Of a stretch of 26,807 bases of DNA, positions 1 to 6,146 are shown piece after piece (position 1 is the stretch's first letter; each line of letters starts with the position of its first letter). The notes under the pieces were generated by a model. It was not told the DNA's origin and ran no database searches. It saw only the letters and a list, made by a program, of their open reading frames with translations. The stretch spans positions 1 to 26,807 of IMG/VR virus record IMGVR_UViG_3300032285_001947; one strand, written 5' to 3'. The position numbers and the translations under genes are program-made. This DNA is from a virus.

Positions 1-278
1 ATGGACTCAGGAGGATCTTGTAACTGAGTACCATTCATTATATCTCGGTAATCACCTTTTGGGAAGACTCCGAGTCGGCGTAGCTGTTCCGCATAATCAT
101 CAATGGCACCTTGTGCATCTTCATATATGTGCTCTAACATCTTGTGATATTGCGGAAAGTCCTTTCCCATTACAGTCCAATGGAAATTGTGTGTCTTTAG
201 GTAATAGGTAAAGTTATTACCAAAAGCTGTATAGAGTAGATCAATAGTTTGTTGTACTTGTTTAGGATCTATTTTCAT
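1..278 (-). CDS. Dps/ferritin-like protein, 3' end beyond window
   Basis: My translation gives 92 residues before the window edge. It begins MKIDPKQVQQ and holds the Dps signature HNFHWTV, then YHKMLEHIYED and AIDDYAEQLRRLG. The ferroxidase positions of Dps miniferritins are all present at the right spacing: H33, H45 (+12), E49 (+16, often Asp), D60 (+27) and E64 (+31). Family knowledge: Dps proteins form 12-subunit cages that oxidise Fe(II) with peroxide and can protect DNA. The N-terminus is short and lacks a long lysine-rich tail, so DNA binding by that route looks unlikely. The ATG overlaps the portal stop codon (TAATG), so it is probably translated by coupling and expressed late with packaging genes. 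The C-terminal helices are not visible. Family assignment is strong; its role in the phage is unknown. Confidence 0.88.
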   Translation of the reverse strand, partial: MKIDPKQVQQTIDLLYTAFGNNFTYYLKTHNFHWTVMGKDFPQYHKMLEHIYEDAQGAIDDYAEQLRRLGVFPKGDYRDIMNGTQLQDPPES

Positions 279-1807
279 TATAAAGGTCTCATGTTAAGTG
301 TTTTGCGAATATATGTGTTCGCTGGTGTAGACGGATTCGCTCCCGGCTGTTTAATTGGTTGTGTAGTACCATCAGGTGTAACTTTTACAGCACCGGCGGC
401 ACTGGGTTCAACTAATGGTTGTGGAGGCCACATGACATCCTTTTCTTGTTGTGTATAAGCACTATCTGGACCAGCTTCACTGATGTCTAGGTCTTCATAC
501 AACAACTCCATCAGTTTACGGTCAACAACAGCAAGTACTTCTGGACTTGTTGCACTTGCCTTGGCCACTTGTAGTTTGGTATACTCTGCTTGTTTATCCT
601 GTATGCCATAACCATCTTGATATTTGATTTCACCGGTAAACTCGCCTAGGCCTTGGTACTTGGCAAAAATTTCCCATAACTGTTCTTCAGCCAGTTCCAG
701 GTTCTTGGCCTTCTCTGCAAGTTTGGCATTAAGCAATTGAAATTCAGTTTGCATTGCAACACCACTCAACAACTTGGCGGCTGTGGCTCTAACTGATCCA
801 GTATTGGCCATTAGGTCAATTGCGGCAACTGAATGGTCAATGGCTTGGTATATGCTGGAGATTTGAGCACCATTGGTTTCCAGCAAATAAGGCTTTAATC
901 CAGGATCCAAGTTCTCTGGCATAGCAACAATACTACCAGCACCACTTGATGCTTGTGTTTCATTGGTCTTAACTAGGCTAGGATGGTTGTCAAGTCTAAC
1001 GGCTTGTTCCACTTCACTCAATTGGTTATAGATGAATTGTTGAGTTTTGGCAATGTCTTGAATATCGCTTACACCAAATCCACGAACAATGCTTCGTTGA
1101 CTGTAAACACATATCATGGGAATGAATCCAAGGCCATTTGGCTCTTGTGTTTGAGCAAGTTCTTCGCGTGTGTCATAATTGACTTCGTGTGTGGTAATAA
1201 ACTCTGGAGTCCATTCTTTAATAGTTTGTACACTACCGTTGATTTCTTCCACATATTTCACATAGCATAGTTCGTGACGGCCACTTGCTCCACGCTCCCA
1301 ACGCCAATCAATCACAACTAATGGTGATAGAATGTTTACATATGGACGCAAACCTACCGCTTCTTCGTCTGCTTTGGTAACAGCACCAACATCTGGTTTG
1401 GCAACCATGATCCAGCAATGTCCAAACACACTTGCCCATGTGCTTACTTCTTTCATAAAGTGATCTAGGGTGCGGCCATCTAGGTCAGCATCATCAAGAA
1501 AGTCTTCTACTTCTGGTAAGCCATCTAGATTGCCTAAGTTACGCTCTGGAGCTTCTTGGAATAAAAAGCTATTATAAACATTGATTACACTTTTGCAATG
1601 GTTGTGTAAAGGAGTCTGGTCTAGGCGTTGCCCATATTCACTATCTGTTTCTAATTGATAACGAGTAAGCAATTGGTAGCGTTTGTAATCTTCGCCACCC
1701 ATGTAACTTACCAAGAGAAAACGCCAGTTGGCACGGTTGTAATTGTAGAATCTATTGGGAGAGGCAATACGCCCCAGTTGTTCGTCCACTATTTGTATGG
1801 TTGACAT
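278..1807 (-). CDS. Portal protein
   Basis: A 509-residue protein of typical portal length directly downstream of the large terminase (one base between genes). Portals form the dodecameric ring at the capsid vertex through which DNA is packaged and to which the tail docks. The N-terminal half has YMGGEDYKRYQLLTRYQ and HNHCKSVINVYNSFLFQ segments, followed by a mixed alpha/beta wing. The segment LMANTGSVRATAAKLLSG and the long helix rich in Ala, Glu and Leu (about residues 345-385) fit the stem/clip helices of portals. The C-terminus is Pro/Thr rich and probably disordered. The stop TAA shares a base with the start of the Dps-like gene. The call rests on gene order plus general features; I see no enzymatic motif. 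Confidence 0.85.
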   Translation of the reverse strand: MSTIQIVDEQLGRIASPNRFYNYNRANWRFLLVSYMGGEDYKRYQLLTRYQLETDSEYGQRLDQTPLHNHCKSVINVYNSFLFQEAPERNLGNLDGLPEVEDFLDDADLDGRTLDHFMKEVSTWASVFGHCWIMVAKPDVGAVTKADEEAVGLRPYVNILSPLVVIDWRWERGASGRHELCYVKYVEEINGSVQTIKEWTPEFITTHEVNYDTREELAQTQEPNGLGFIPMICVYSQRSIVRGFGVSDIQDIAKTQQFIYNQLSEVEQAVRLDNHPSLVKTNETQASSGAGSIVAMPENLDPGLKPYLLETNGAQISSIYQAIDHSVAAIDLMANTGSVRATAAKLLSGVAMQTEFQLLNAKLAEKAKNLELAEEQLWEIFAKYQGLGEFTGEIKYQDGYGIQDKQAEYTKLQVAKASATSPEVLAVVDRKLMELLYEDLDISEAGPDSAYTQQEKDVMWPPQPLVEPSAAGAVKVTPDGTTQPIKQPGANPSTPANTYIRKTLNMRPL

Positions 1808-1808
1808 A

Positions 1809-3080
1809 TTATCTCATTCCTTGAATTGTATGGCCTTTGTGTGCTACTGAGTGTCCCCAGCGTTGCGGCACATGTGGCATTGTGTCTAAATCTCTACGCA
1901 CAGGAAACAAGTAATCAACAAGATAGCCTAATGCGTCGTTCATATGGTCATAACCACTGTCTTTGTCAGGCTGAACGGTGCCTTCCTTATAAGTGTGTCG
2001 TTCTAATGCTTCAATAGTGTATTTACATTGATTAGCAATATATAGGTGTCTTTTACCGTCACTTGAGCCTAATCTTGCATTGACAGCATTGATACGGTCT
2101 CTCACTTGGGTGTGGCTATTGGGGGCCTTGACAACAAAGCCGGCGTTCGCGAGGATGGTAAGGTCAGTGGCTCCTCCTGCACTAGTCTTTCTTTGCCTGG
2201 CGGCTGGGTCAGGATACACCCAGATCTTGCTACGCGGGTAACGGCTTTTAAGTTCGTCGCAGATCTCTTGGGTGTTAGATCCAAAGATCCTGAGTTCATC
2301 AATGACATATAAATCATCTCCTCTTCTTATGGCCACAACGGCACTCATTGGGTCTATGTTAAAGTCCATTCCAACATAGATTGATCCAGTGTCTACATCC
2401 TGTATGTCATTAAAACAGTTGCCAACGCGGTCAAAAGCATAATAGATTCTGCCAGCATAGGTTTCGAATGTGGCCATAAACTCTTGCCTAAACTGTCGTT
2501 CATCAAGGTCTCGCATAGCCGCATCAACTTCTGCTTTAGTGACATTACCGCCTTCAATAGTTGTGTAACTAAATGACTTCCAAGCATCCGGAAACTCCTG
2601 CTCCATTTGATACAAGTTATAGGCCCAGTTGGCAATGCCTTTGGGTGTGCCAATGAACATGGCCTTACCTTCACGATCTGCCAAGGTAGGACGCAGAACT
2701 TCAAAGAATGCCTCAGGATCCACATCGGCAAACTCATCCATAATGAGATAGTCTAGACCAACACCACGCAGGCTGTCTTCATTGTCCGCACCTTTGAGAG
2801 CAATAGTTGATCCATTCTTGAGCAAGATGCTGAGTTCGCTTTCATTGGCCTTGCGAACCCATTTTAAATCATTGAGTTTTTGTTTGAGTTTACGCCAAAC
2901 AATCATCTTGGCCTGTTTGTATGTGGGTGCAACATACCACACTTCTTGTTCAGGTATGCGAGCATAATAGCAAAGCTCACGAATGGCCAGGTGTGTTTTG
3001 CCGAAGCGTCTTCCAGCTACTACTACCTTAAAACGGTGAGTATCATTGGCAATTGTTTGTTGTGGAACACTTAAAGCCAT
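1809..3080 (-). CDS. terL: Terminase large subunit
   Basis: 423 residues with both parts of a packaging motor. ATPase: Walker A VAGRRFGKTH (residues 21-30), Walker B LIMDEF (112-117, D115 and E116), and coupling motif GTPKG (144-148). The RNase H-like nuclease follows, with GMDFNID (D239), an acidic VIDEL strand near 261, and DHMNDALGYL (D382) near the C-terminus. It translocates DNA into the prohead through the portal and cuts the concatemer. The start ATG overlaps the stop of the upstream gene in a TAATG. It sits between the coiled-coil membrane protein and the portal. All key residues appear intact. Confidence 0.96.
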   Translation of the reverse strand: MALSVPQQTIANDTHRFKVVVAGRRFGKTHLAIRELCYYARIPEQEVWYVAPTYKQAKMIVWRKLKQKLNDLKWVRKANESELSILLKNGSTIALKGADNEDSLRGVGLDYLIMDEFADVDPEAFFEVLRPTLADREGKAMFIGTPKGIANWAYNLYQMEQEFPDAWKSFSYTTIEGGNVTKAEVDAAMRDLDERQFRQEFMATFETYAGRIYYAFDRVGNCFNDIQDVDTGSIYVGMDFNIDPMSAVVAIRRGDDLYVIDELRIFGSNTQEICDELKSRYPRSKIWVYPDPAARQRKTSAGGATDLTILANAGFVVKAPNSHTQVRDRINAVNARLGSSDGKRHLYIANQCKYTIEALERHTYKEGTVQPDKDSGYDHMNDALGYLVDYLFPVRRDLDTMPHVPQRWGHSVAHKGHTIQGMR

Positions 3081-3364
3081 TAATGGAATAGTCGGATTAT
3101 GGTTTCAAGATGACCAAATACCAAACTCATTATGGTTAAAATAGCACCACCTATCCACATGCCTTTATTTTTAAACAGCATCAGTTCATCCAACATCTTC
3201 ATGACTTTGGCATGGTCTCGGGCATTTTCTTCACGATAGCCATCCAACTGTTTCATCATTTTGTTATGACTATCGTCGAGACAATGTTTAAGGTCATCAA
3301 TACCTTCTTTGAGATTGTCTACTTTTGTTTCTACTACAGCAATGCGTTCAGGTATTGAGGCCAT
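3080..3364 (-). CDS. Small coiled-coil protein with C-terminal membrane segment
   Basis: 94 residues. Residues 1-65 form a heptad-like, charged coiled coil (IAVVETKVDNLKEGIDDLK and onward). Residues 69-86 (MWIGGAILTIMSLVFGHL) form one hydrophobic helix, and a short amphipathic tail follows. This layout resembles XhlA/holin-like or other small phage membrane proteins that may take part in lysis or membrane association, but no family-specific residue proves that. Both ends are locked into TAATG overlaps, with the small terminase upstream and the large terminase downstream, so it is co-translated with packaging genes. No lysozyme or spanin gene is in the window, so the lysis role is only a possibility. 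Confidence 0.7.
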   Translation of the reverse strand: MASIPERIAVVETKVDNLKEGIDDLKHCLDDSHNKMMKQLDGYREENARDHAKVMKMLDELMLFKNKGMWIGGAILTIMSLVFGHLETIIRLFH

Positions 3365-3864
3365 TATAGGTCGTTATCGCTCCATGGTAAAGGTTGATTT
3401 GCGGCTGAATCCTGGGGAGCATCGCTTTGTCCCAAGATGTTTTTGCCCAGCCAAATCAGCATGGTGGCATTGCCGCCCATGGCAACTTTGAGTTGTGCCG
3501 CCCTTAATCGTCTCTTAAGTTCCGCACGGCCTTTTGCAATATAATCCGCAAAGTTGTATTTTAAGGTATCTGGCTTGACTTGAAACCAATCTGCCATCTC
3601 TTCTAGAGTACAGCCCATAGCGGCCAGCTTCCTTACTTCATCAGGAGGTACAACCTTGCGGTTCGCACCTCTCCCAACAACCAAGCCGTCCCTGGTAACT
3701 GTGCCCCATCGGGGCTGTTGGCGTGCTTTGTATTCCCACTTGGCACTGTATTCTTGTACAGGTGCTTCAGCGGCAATTTCACATGAACAGTCGTGCTCAT
3801 GTGTACAGATGTTTTGAGGATTTGGTGGGGTTGCTACGATGCCCCCGCTGTCTATTGTGGCCAT
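3364..3864 (-). CDS. terS: Terminase small subunit-like DNA-binding protein
   Basis: 166 residues from the ATG at 3864. Residues from about 75 on carry a helix-turn-helix-like segment (EVRKLAAMGCTLEEMADWF, then QVKPDTLKYNF), followed by GRAELKRRLRAAQLKVAMGG and NATMLIWLGKNILGQSD, a pattern I associate with phage small terminases that recognise packaging sites. The N-terminus has a Cys/His cluster (CTHEHDCSC) that could bind metal. A TTG eight codons upstream (3888) would add MLGRLKYN; I prefer the ATG, although the AGGA at 3883-3880 is somewhat distant for it. Its position just before the large terminase, with one small gene between, supports the call. Confidence 0.8.
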   Translation of the reverse strand: MATIDSGGIVATPPNPQNICTHEHDCSCEIAAEAPVQEYSAKWEYKARQQPRWGTVTRDGLVVGRGANRKVVPPDEVRKLAAMGCTLEEMADWFQVKPDTLKYNFADYIAKGRAELKRRLRAAQLKVAMGGNATMLIWLGKNILGQSDAPQDSAANQPLPWSDNDL

Positions 3865-3897
3865 ATTGTATTTAAGTCGTCCTAGCAAAATAAGGCA

Positions 3898-4110
3898 TTA
3901 TTTAGGCACTTTCAACAACAAATGACCTATGGCTTCACTCAATACTTGTTCGTTTTGTTGTAGTTGTTTTAAAAGAGCATTTTGTTCTCGAATCAATCTA
4001 GTGGCATCCAACAGTTGGTGTTGAGTATCTTTCAGCGTGGTTTCCACGAGATTCAGTCTAACATTGTGCTGTATCAGCATGTCATAGGGATCAATATTAA
4101 TGTGCATCAT
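3898..4110 (-). CDS. Small coiled-coil protein, unknown function
   Basis: 70 residues from the ATG at 4110 (MMHINIDPYDML). This start has a GGAG seven bases upstream and overlaps the end of the previous gene by 14 bases; a longer frame to 4185 would run deep into that gene and has no better site. Most of the protein is predicted helix with heptad Leu spacing (VETTLKDTQHQLLDATRLI) and it ends KVPK. I recognise no family. It sits in the short-gene run before the terminase genes and may be an adaptor or regulatory helper; this is not testable from the sequence alone. Confidence 0.65.
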   Translation of the reverse strand: MMHINIDPYDMLIQHNVRLNLVETTLKDTQHQLLDATRLIREQNALLKQLQQNEQVLSEAIGHLLLKVPK

Positions 4111-4477
4111 AATCTGGCTCCAGGATAATTTCATAATCAGTATCATAAAACAGTCTATTCCAACGATCAATAGGTGCCTTGGCAAAATCTTTTAATGATC
4201 CATCTTTCTTCTTGCCACCTGCTTCTGTTAGTATGTCACTGATAATAGTATATATGGTTCGTGAACGATTAAAGCCTCGTAATCGTTGTTGTGCTAAGTG
4301 TTCCCAAACTTTGTCACCTTCTATAGCACGAGCCAGTTCTTCAACACACGATTTTATATGAGAGCATAATTCAGCTCTTTGCTGTCGAGTCTGTTGAACA
4401 TAGGTAGTTGAATAAGTGAGGCCTTCTCTTGGGGGCATCTTTAAAAGGTCTCTATACAAGATCCTTTTAGCTGGCAT
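4097..4477 (-). CDS. Hypothetical protein, 126 residues
   Basis: Not recognised. It is basic at the N-terminus (MPAKRILYRDLLKMPPREG), helical in the middle (RQQRAELCSHIKSCVEEL), then has a short Lys/Gly linker (GGKKKDGSLKD) and an acidic C-terminus (EIILEPDYDAH). The start overlaps the end of the upstream gene by 11 bases, and its own 3' end overlaps the next gene, which fits an expressed operon member. No membrane segment or cysteine motif is visible. Confidence 0.65.
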   Translation of the reverse strand: MPAKRILYRDLLKMPPREGLTYSTTYVQQTRQQRAELCSHIKSCVEELARAIEGDKVWEHLAQQRLRGFNRSRTIYTIISDILTEAGGKKKDGSLKDFAKAPIDRWNRLFYDTDYEIILEPDYDAH

Positions 4478-4856
4478 CGGCTTTCACCTTTTTGTTGTAC
4501 TTGCGTTTGACACCTGCGGCGGCCCATTTGGCCCGGGTATTAGCGGCTTGTCTTTGGCAATGTTCTTTACGAGTTACCAATTGAACATTGTCATTAGTCC
4601 ATGCACCATCCCAATCCTTGCGTGTCATGCATAGATTTTCACTGTGGCGGCCTCTCAAATGCCAGAATCCATTCCACATGTTGTAGTAATCTTCGAATTC
4701 AAATGCCCAGGGTTCGCCTCTAAAATCTGCTTGTGCTTTGGCCATTTGCCACGGGGTATACATTTGATGCTTGTATTCATCTGGACCACAACGCCACATA
4801 TAGGGTCTTGGACCAATGCCGCCAGCACCTGGAATATGCTTGCCTCTTTCTCTCAT
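4467..4856 (-). CDS. Conserved phage-type protein, possibly HNH-like
   Basis: 129 residues, rich in Trp, Arg and His. Visible blocks are GPRPYMWRCGPDEYKHQMY, a WNGFWHLRGR segment, and CMTRKDWDGAWTNDNVQLV ending TRKEH. The final block resembles the C-terminal half of HNH-type nucleases, where an Asn residue and an L.T...H/N pattern close the fold, but a full HNH catalytic triad cannot be assigned, so nuclease activity is a guess. The C-terminus is Lys/Arg/Ala rich, fitting nucleic-acid binding. A strong ribosome site (GAGGAG) lies before the ATG, and a 16-base promoter-like motif lies just upstream (4866-4881), so it may head a transcription unit leading into the terminase genes. Confidence 0.7.
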   Translation of the reverse strand: MRERGKHIPGAGGIGPRPYMWRCGPDEYKHQMYTPWQMAKAQADFRGEPWAFEFEDYYNMWNGFWHLRGRHSENLCMTRKDWDGAWTNDNVQLVTRKEHCQRQAANTRAKWAAAGVKRKYNKKVKADAS

Positions 4857-4865
4857 ATTATTCTC

Positions 4866-4881
4866 CTCTATAATATATTTA
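4866..4881 (-). promoter_or_regulatory. Promoter-like repeat motif, copy 1
   Basis: On the minus strand this reads TAAATATATTATAGAG, ending in the ribosome site of the 4856 gene. The same 16 bases with one change (TAAATACATTATAGAG) occur at 5995-6010. Weaker similarity continues upstream of both for about 30 bases. It holds a TATTAT/TATAAT-like box. Recurrence at two likely transcription starts suggests a phage promoter, but strong overlap with the Shine-Dalgarno region means it could also be a translation signal. Confidence 0.4.
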
Positions 4882-4912
4882 TTAAAGAGTTGTAAATATG
4901 GTATAGAAATGA

Positions 4913-5125
4913 CTAATCTTCGTAACCGCAGGGATCCACTTCATCTTCATGCTGACTTAAACGCAATTTTAGTGTGGCAATGTCCTGTTCCAATTGCTGG
5001 CGTTCCCGTTGTCTATTGAGTCTAATGCGTATGTGAGCAATACATTGGGCCACTTCTTGGCCGGTGTAATTGGCATACACCTGTTCCATAATTGTTAATA
5101 GTTCTTTATTCAAAGCAATCTCCAT
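4913..5125 (-). CDS. Small helical protein, unknown function
   Basis: 70 residues, mainly predicted helix: MEIALNKELLTIMEQVYANY, then Gln/Arg/Leu rich (LNRQRERQQLEQDIATLKLR), ending in an acidic tail with DPCGYED. The C-terminal half has coiled-coil character. The start lies within the last 20 bases of the preceding gene, typical of coupled small phage genes. No family recognised. Confidence 0.6.
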   Translation of the reverse strand: MEIALNKELLTIMEQVYANYTGQEVAQCIAHIRIRLNRQRERQQLEQDIATLKLRLSQHEDEVDPCGYED

Positions 5126-5285
5126 ACTTTAAAATCACCAAGGTGTAAGTTCTGCTACCCTTCAATACAAAGAAACACTGGTAATCTTCTCTATATTCGC
5201 AATCTGGTGCTGAATGAAGCCAATTGAGTTCCGCTCCGTGCTCAATCACACGCATGAGATCCAAACGGGCATATTCAAGTTTCAT
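5106..5285 (-). CDS. Small hypothetical protein, 59 residues
   Basis: I place the start at the ATG at 5285 (MKLEYARLDLMRV) rather than at a GTG at 5348, because the longer version would overlap most of the CxxC gene at 5275-5439. The chosen ATG overlaps that gene's TGA by 11 bases and has no clear ribosome site, so coupling is likely. The protein looks like a compact alpha/beta fold (ELNWLHSAPDCEYREDYQC, then FFVLKGSRTYTLVILKYGD). I recognise no family. Confidence 0.55.
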   Translation of the reverse strand: MKLEYARLDLMRVIEHGAELNWLHSAPDCEYREDYQCFFVLKGSRTYTLVILKYGDCFE

Positions 5286-5439
5286 TGGCTTGTAACAATT
5301 CAACAGCTTGCTTACTGAGCCATTGTATGTGTTTATTGCAAGTGACACATCTCAGGGCGGCATAATGCTTACTGGGTTGTGAGCAGAGATGTATGCTCGT
5401 GGGATGGGTATCGTGCGTGTTCAATCGAGTTATTGCCAT
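5275..5439 (-). CDS. Small CxxC protein, 54 residues
   Basis: A short gene found by translating the minus strand from the ATG at 5439. It has an excellent ribosome site, AAGGAG eight bases upstream. The product begins MAITRLNTHDTHPTS and contains HYAALRCVTCNKHIQWLSKQ. The CxxC plus nearby His residues suggest a small metal-binding or zinc-knuckle-like protein; similar short motifs occur in other phage proteins as I remember them, without an assigned function. The 3' end overlaps the next gene. It is the first gene after the structured non-coding stretch, and its leader ends in that stretch. Confidence 0.72.
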   Translation of the reverse strand: MAITRLNTHDTHPTSIHLCSQPSKHYAALRCVTCNKHIQWLSKQAVELLQANET

Positions 5440-5455
5440 TTTTCTTTCTCCTTGA

Positions 5456-5461
5456 TTATAT
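5456..5461 (-). promoter_or_regulatory. Possible -10 box before the 5439 gene
   Basis: A TATAAT hexamer on the minus strand, directly upstream of the AAGGAG ribosome site of the CxxC gene. No convincing -35 element at 16-18 bases was found, so a sigma-70-type promoter is only a weak suggestion. Confidence 0.25.
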
Positions 5462-5477
5462 GATAACAGAGATTTAG

Positions 5478-5669
5478 TAGATATGTCTATCTATTTGGTT
5501 ACTCAAGGACCAACTTCGTTAGTCCAATAAATGAAACTTCGTTTCTGCCTTTGGCATCAACTCATTTTCATTTATTTGTTTTGTTTTATAAAATTGATGT
5601 TAAAGCGTCGAGTGCCAATTGGGCACGAAGTGCTTTAACGGAATAGGCAAACGCAAAGCGTTTGACTAT
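5478..5669 (-). ncRNA. Cluster of six hairpins, candidate structured leader RNA
   Basis: Six inverted repeats in under 200 bases: 5643-5669 (CAAACGC/GCGTTTG plus an outer ATAG/CTAT), 5599-5639 (GTTAAAGC/GCTTTAAC outside GTGCC/GGCAC), 5546-5556 (TGCC/GGCA), 5533-5545 (GAAAC/GTTTC), 5507-5525 (eight pairs on the minus strand, one of them G-U), and 5478-5493 (TAGATA/TATCTA). The hairpin at 5507-5525 pairs fully only as minus-strand RNA, because the plus strand has a C-A mismatch there. This favours minus-strand transcription, in which case the cluster is the 5' leader of the CxxC gene. A replication or packaging site is an alternative. No known RNA family recognised. Confidence 0.4.
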
Positions 5670-5765
5670 GAATGATTCTTTTATATTCTCTACCATTTTC
5701 AAGTCATGACTAGCAACAGCAGTTTTTTTGGATTTGAGAAATCCTCACAGACCATCGTTTATCAT
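5586..5765 (-). pseudogene. Interrupted micro-ORF (in-frame TGA)
   Basis: On the minus strand an ATG at 5765 with AAGGG seven bases upstream starts MINDGL, meets TGA at 5747-5745, then the same frame stays open for 52 codons (GFLKSKKTAVASHDLK, then MVENIKESFIVKRFAFAYSV and KALRAQLALDALTSIL). An internal ATG at 5696 would give a 36-residue peptide. In the neighbouring frame an ATG at 5752 reads into A AAA AAA, a well-formed -1 slippery heptamer that would enter the long frame. It may be a decayed small gene, a recoded one, or chance; the hairpins inside argue for RNA structure instead. Confidence 0.25.
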
Positions 5766-5792
5766 GTTTATACCCTTGGCTGTCTGTGCCTA

Positions 5793-5909
5793 ACATTATT
5801 CAATTAGATCCCTGCGTCTAATTCACAACCTTTTCAGTTAACCCATATTTGTAGGTAACCGCATTAGCCTAGACAGTGAGTCTGCCATCAGCTGGGAATT
5901 GAATAATGT
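5793..5909 (-). ncRNA. Candidate structured RNA, three-way junction
   Basis: A 13-base perfect inverted repeat (ACATTATTCAATT at 5793-5805 with AATTGAATAATGT at 5897-5909) is extended by CCC 5810-5812 with GGG 5894-5896. Inside are two further hairpins: 5837-5859 (GTTA.CC with GGTAAC, one bulge) and 5871-5883 (AGAC/GTCT). Together they form a closed three-way junction of about 117 bases. The strand is assumed from the neighbouring genes. It contains no reading frame of note, no tRNA T-loop, and does not match a hammerhead core. Confidence 0.4.
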
Positions 5910-5994
5910 ATATCGGGTGGGTCCTGTTTTAACCCCGTTATATGAGCCTAGATGTGTGTGCCATTTGTTGAGCCATGTTTGCCTGAATGTTGTT

Positions 5995-6010
5995 CTCTAT
6001 AATGTATTTA
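5995..6010 (-). promoter_or_regulatory. Promoter-like repeat motif, copy 2
   Basis: Minus strand TAAATACATTATAGAG, matching the copy at 4866-4881 in 15 of 16 positions, with diffuse similarity over about 50 bases around it. Here no gene starts close downstream (only a 12-codon frame from 5976), so if it is a promoter it would transcribe the structured non-coding stretch toward the CxxC gene. Confidence 0.4.
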
Positions 6011-6050
6011 GTAAAAACTCAAATATTAGGGTGGAAATGTGGCTAAAAGT

Positions 6051-6129
6051 GAGGGGGTAGCCGCTCGTCTGCCAATGCGTTGATGCCTAGTATGGAAACG
6101 GACAAAACATACTAATTCAGCCTACCCTC
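6051..6129 (-). ncRNA. Candidate structured element below the fibre operon
   Basis: An outer helix pairs GAGGG(GG)TAG (6051-6060) with CTACCCTC (6122-6129), with two bases bulged, and encloses a perfect 7-base hairpin TAGTATG (6088-6094)/CATACTA (6108-6114). A competing short helix GGCTA (6041-6045)/TAGCC (6058-6062) overlaps the outer arm. It starts 18 bases after the stop of the 6147 gene and could be a 3' processing or rho-independent-like structure, but it lacks a T tract on the minus strand. Confidence 0.3.
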
Positions 6130-6146
6130 GCGGTCCGTTGACACCG

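Larger units (their letters stand above)
5440..6146. other. Gene-poor structured interval
   Basis: About 700 bases between the fibre operon and the small-gene run with no reading frame of 60 codons or more on either strand. It holds three inverted-repeat complexes, one promoter-like repeat and an interrupted micro-ORF, listed separately. It also includes an AT-rich patch (5563-5598). An origin of replication, a packaging region or a processed leader RNA would all fit; no tRNA or rRNA was recognised. Confidence 0.5.

Noticed and set aside
983-1270. Plus-strand frame of 95 codons inside the portal gene
   Set aside because: It is fully antisense to a convincing portal gene, has no good ribosome site and a cysteine/phenylalanine-rich, unprotein-like composition.
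5740-5754. GGATTT/AAATCC hairpin with a run of seven T as terminator
   Set aside because: The T run is on the 5' side of the hairpin on the plus strand and is an A run on the minus strand, so it does not form a terminator in either direction.
5793-5909. tRNA or hammerhead ribozyme
   Set aside because: A CTGATG is present on the minus strand, but no GAAA follows in the right place, and no T-loop or CCA-like end is found for a tRNA.
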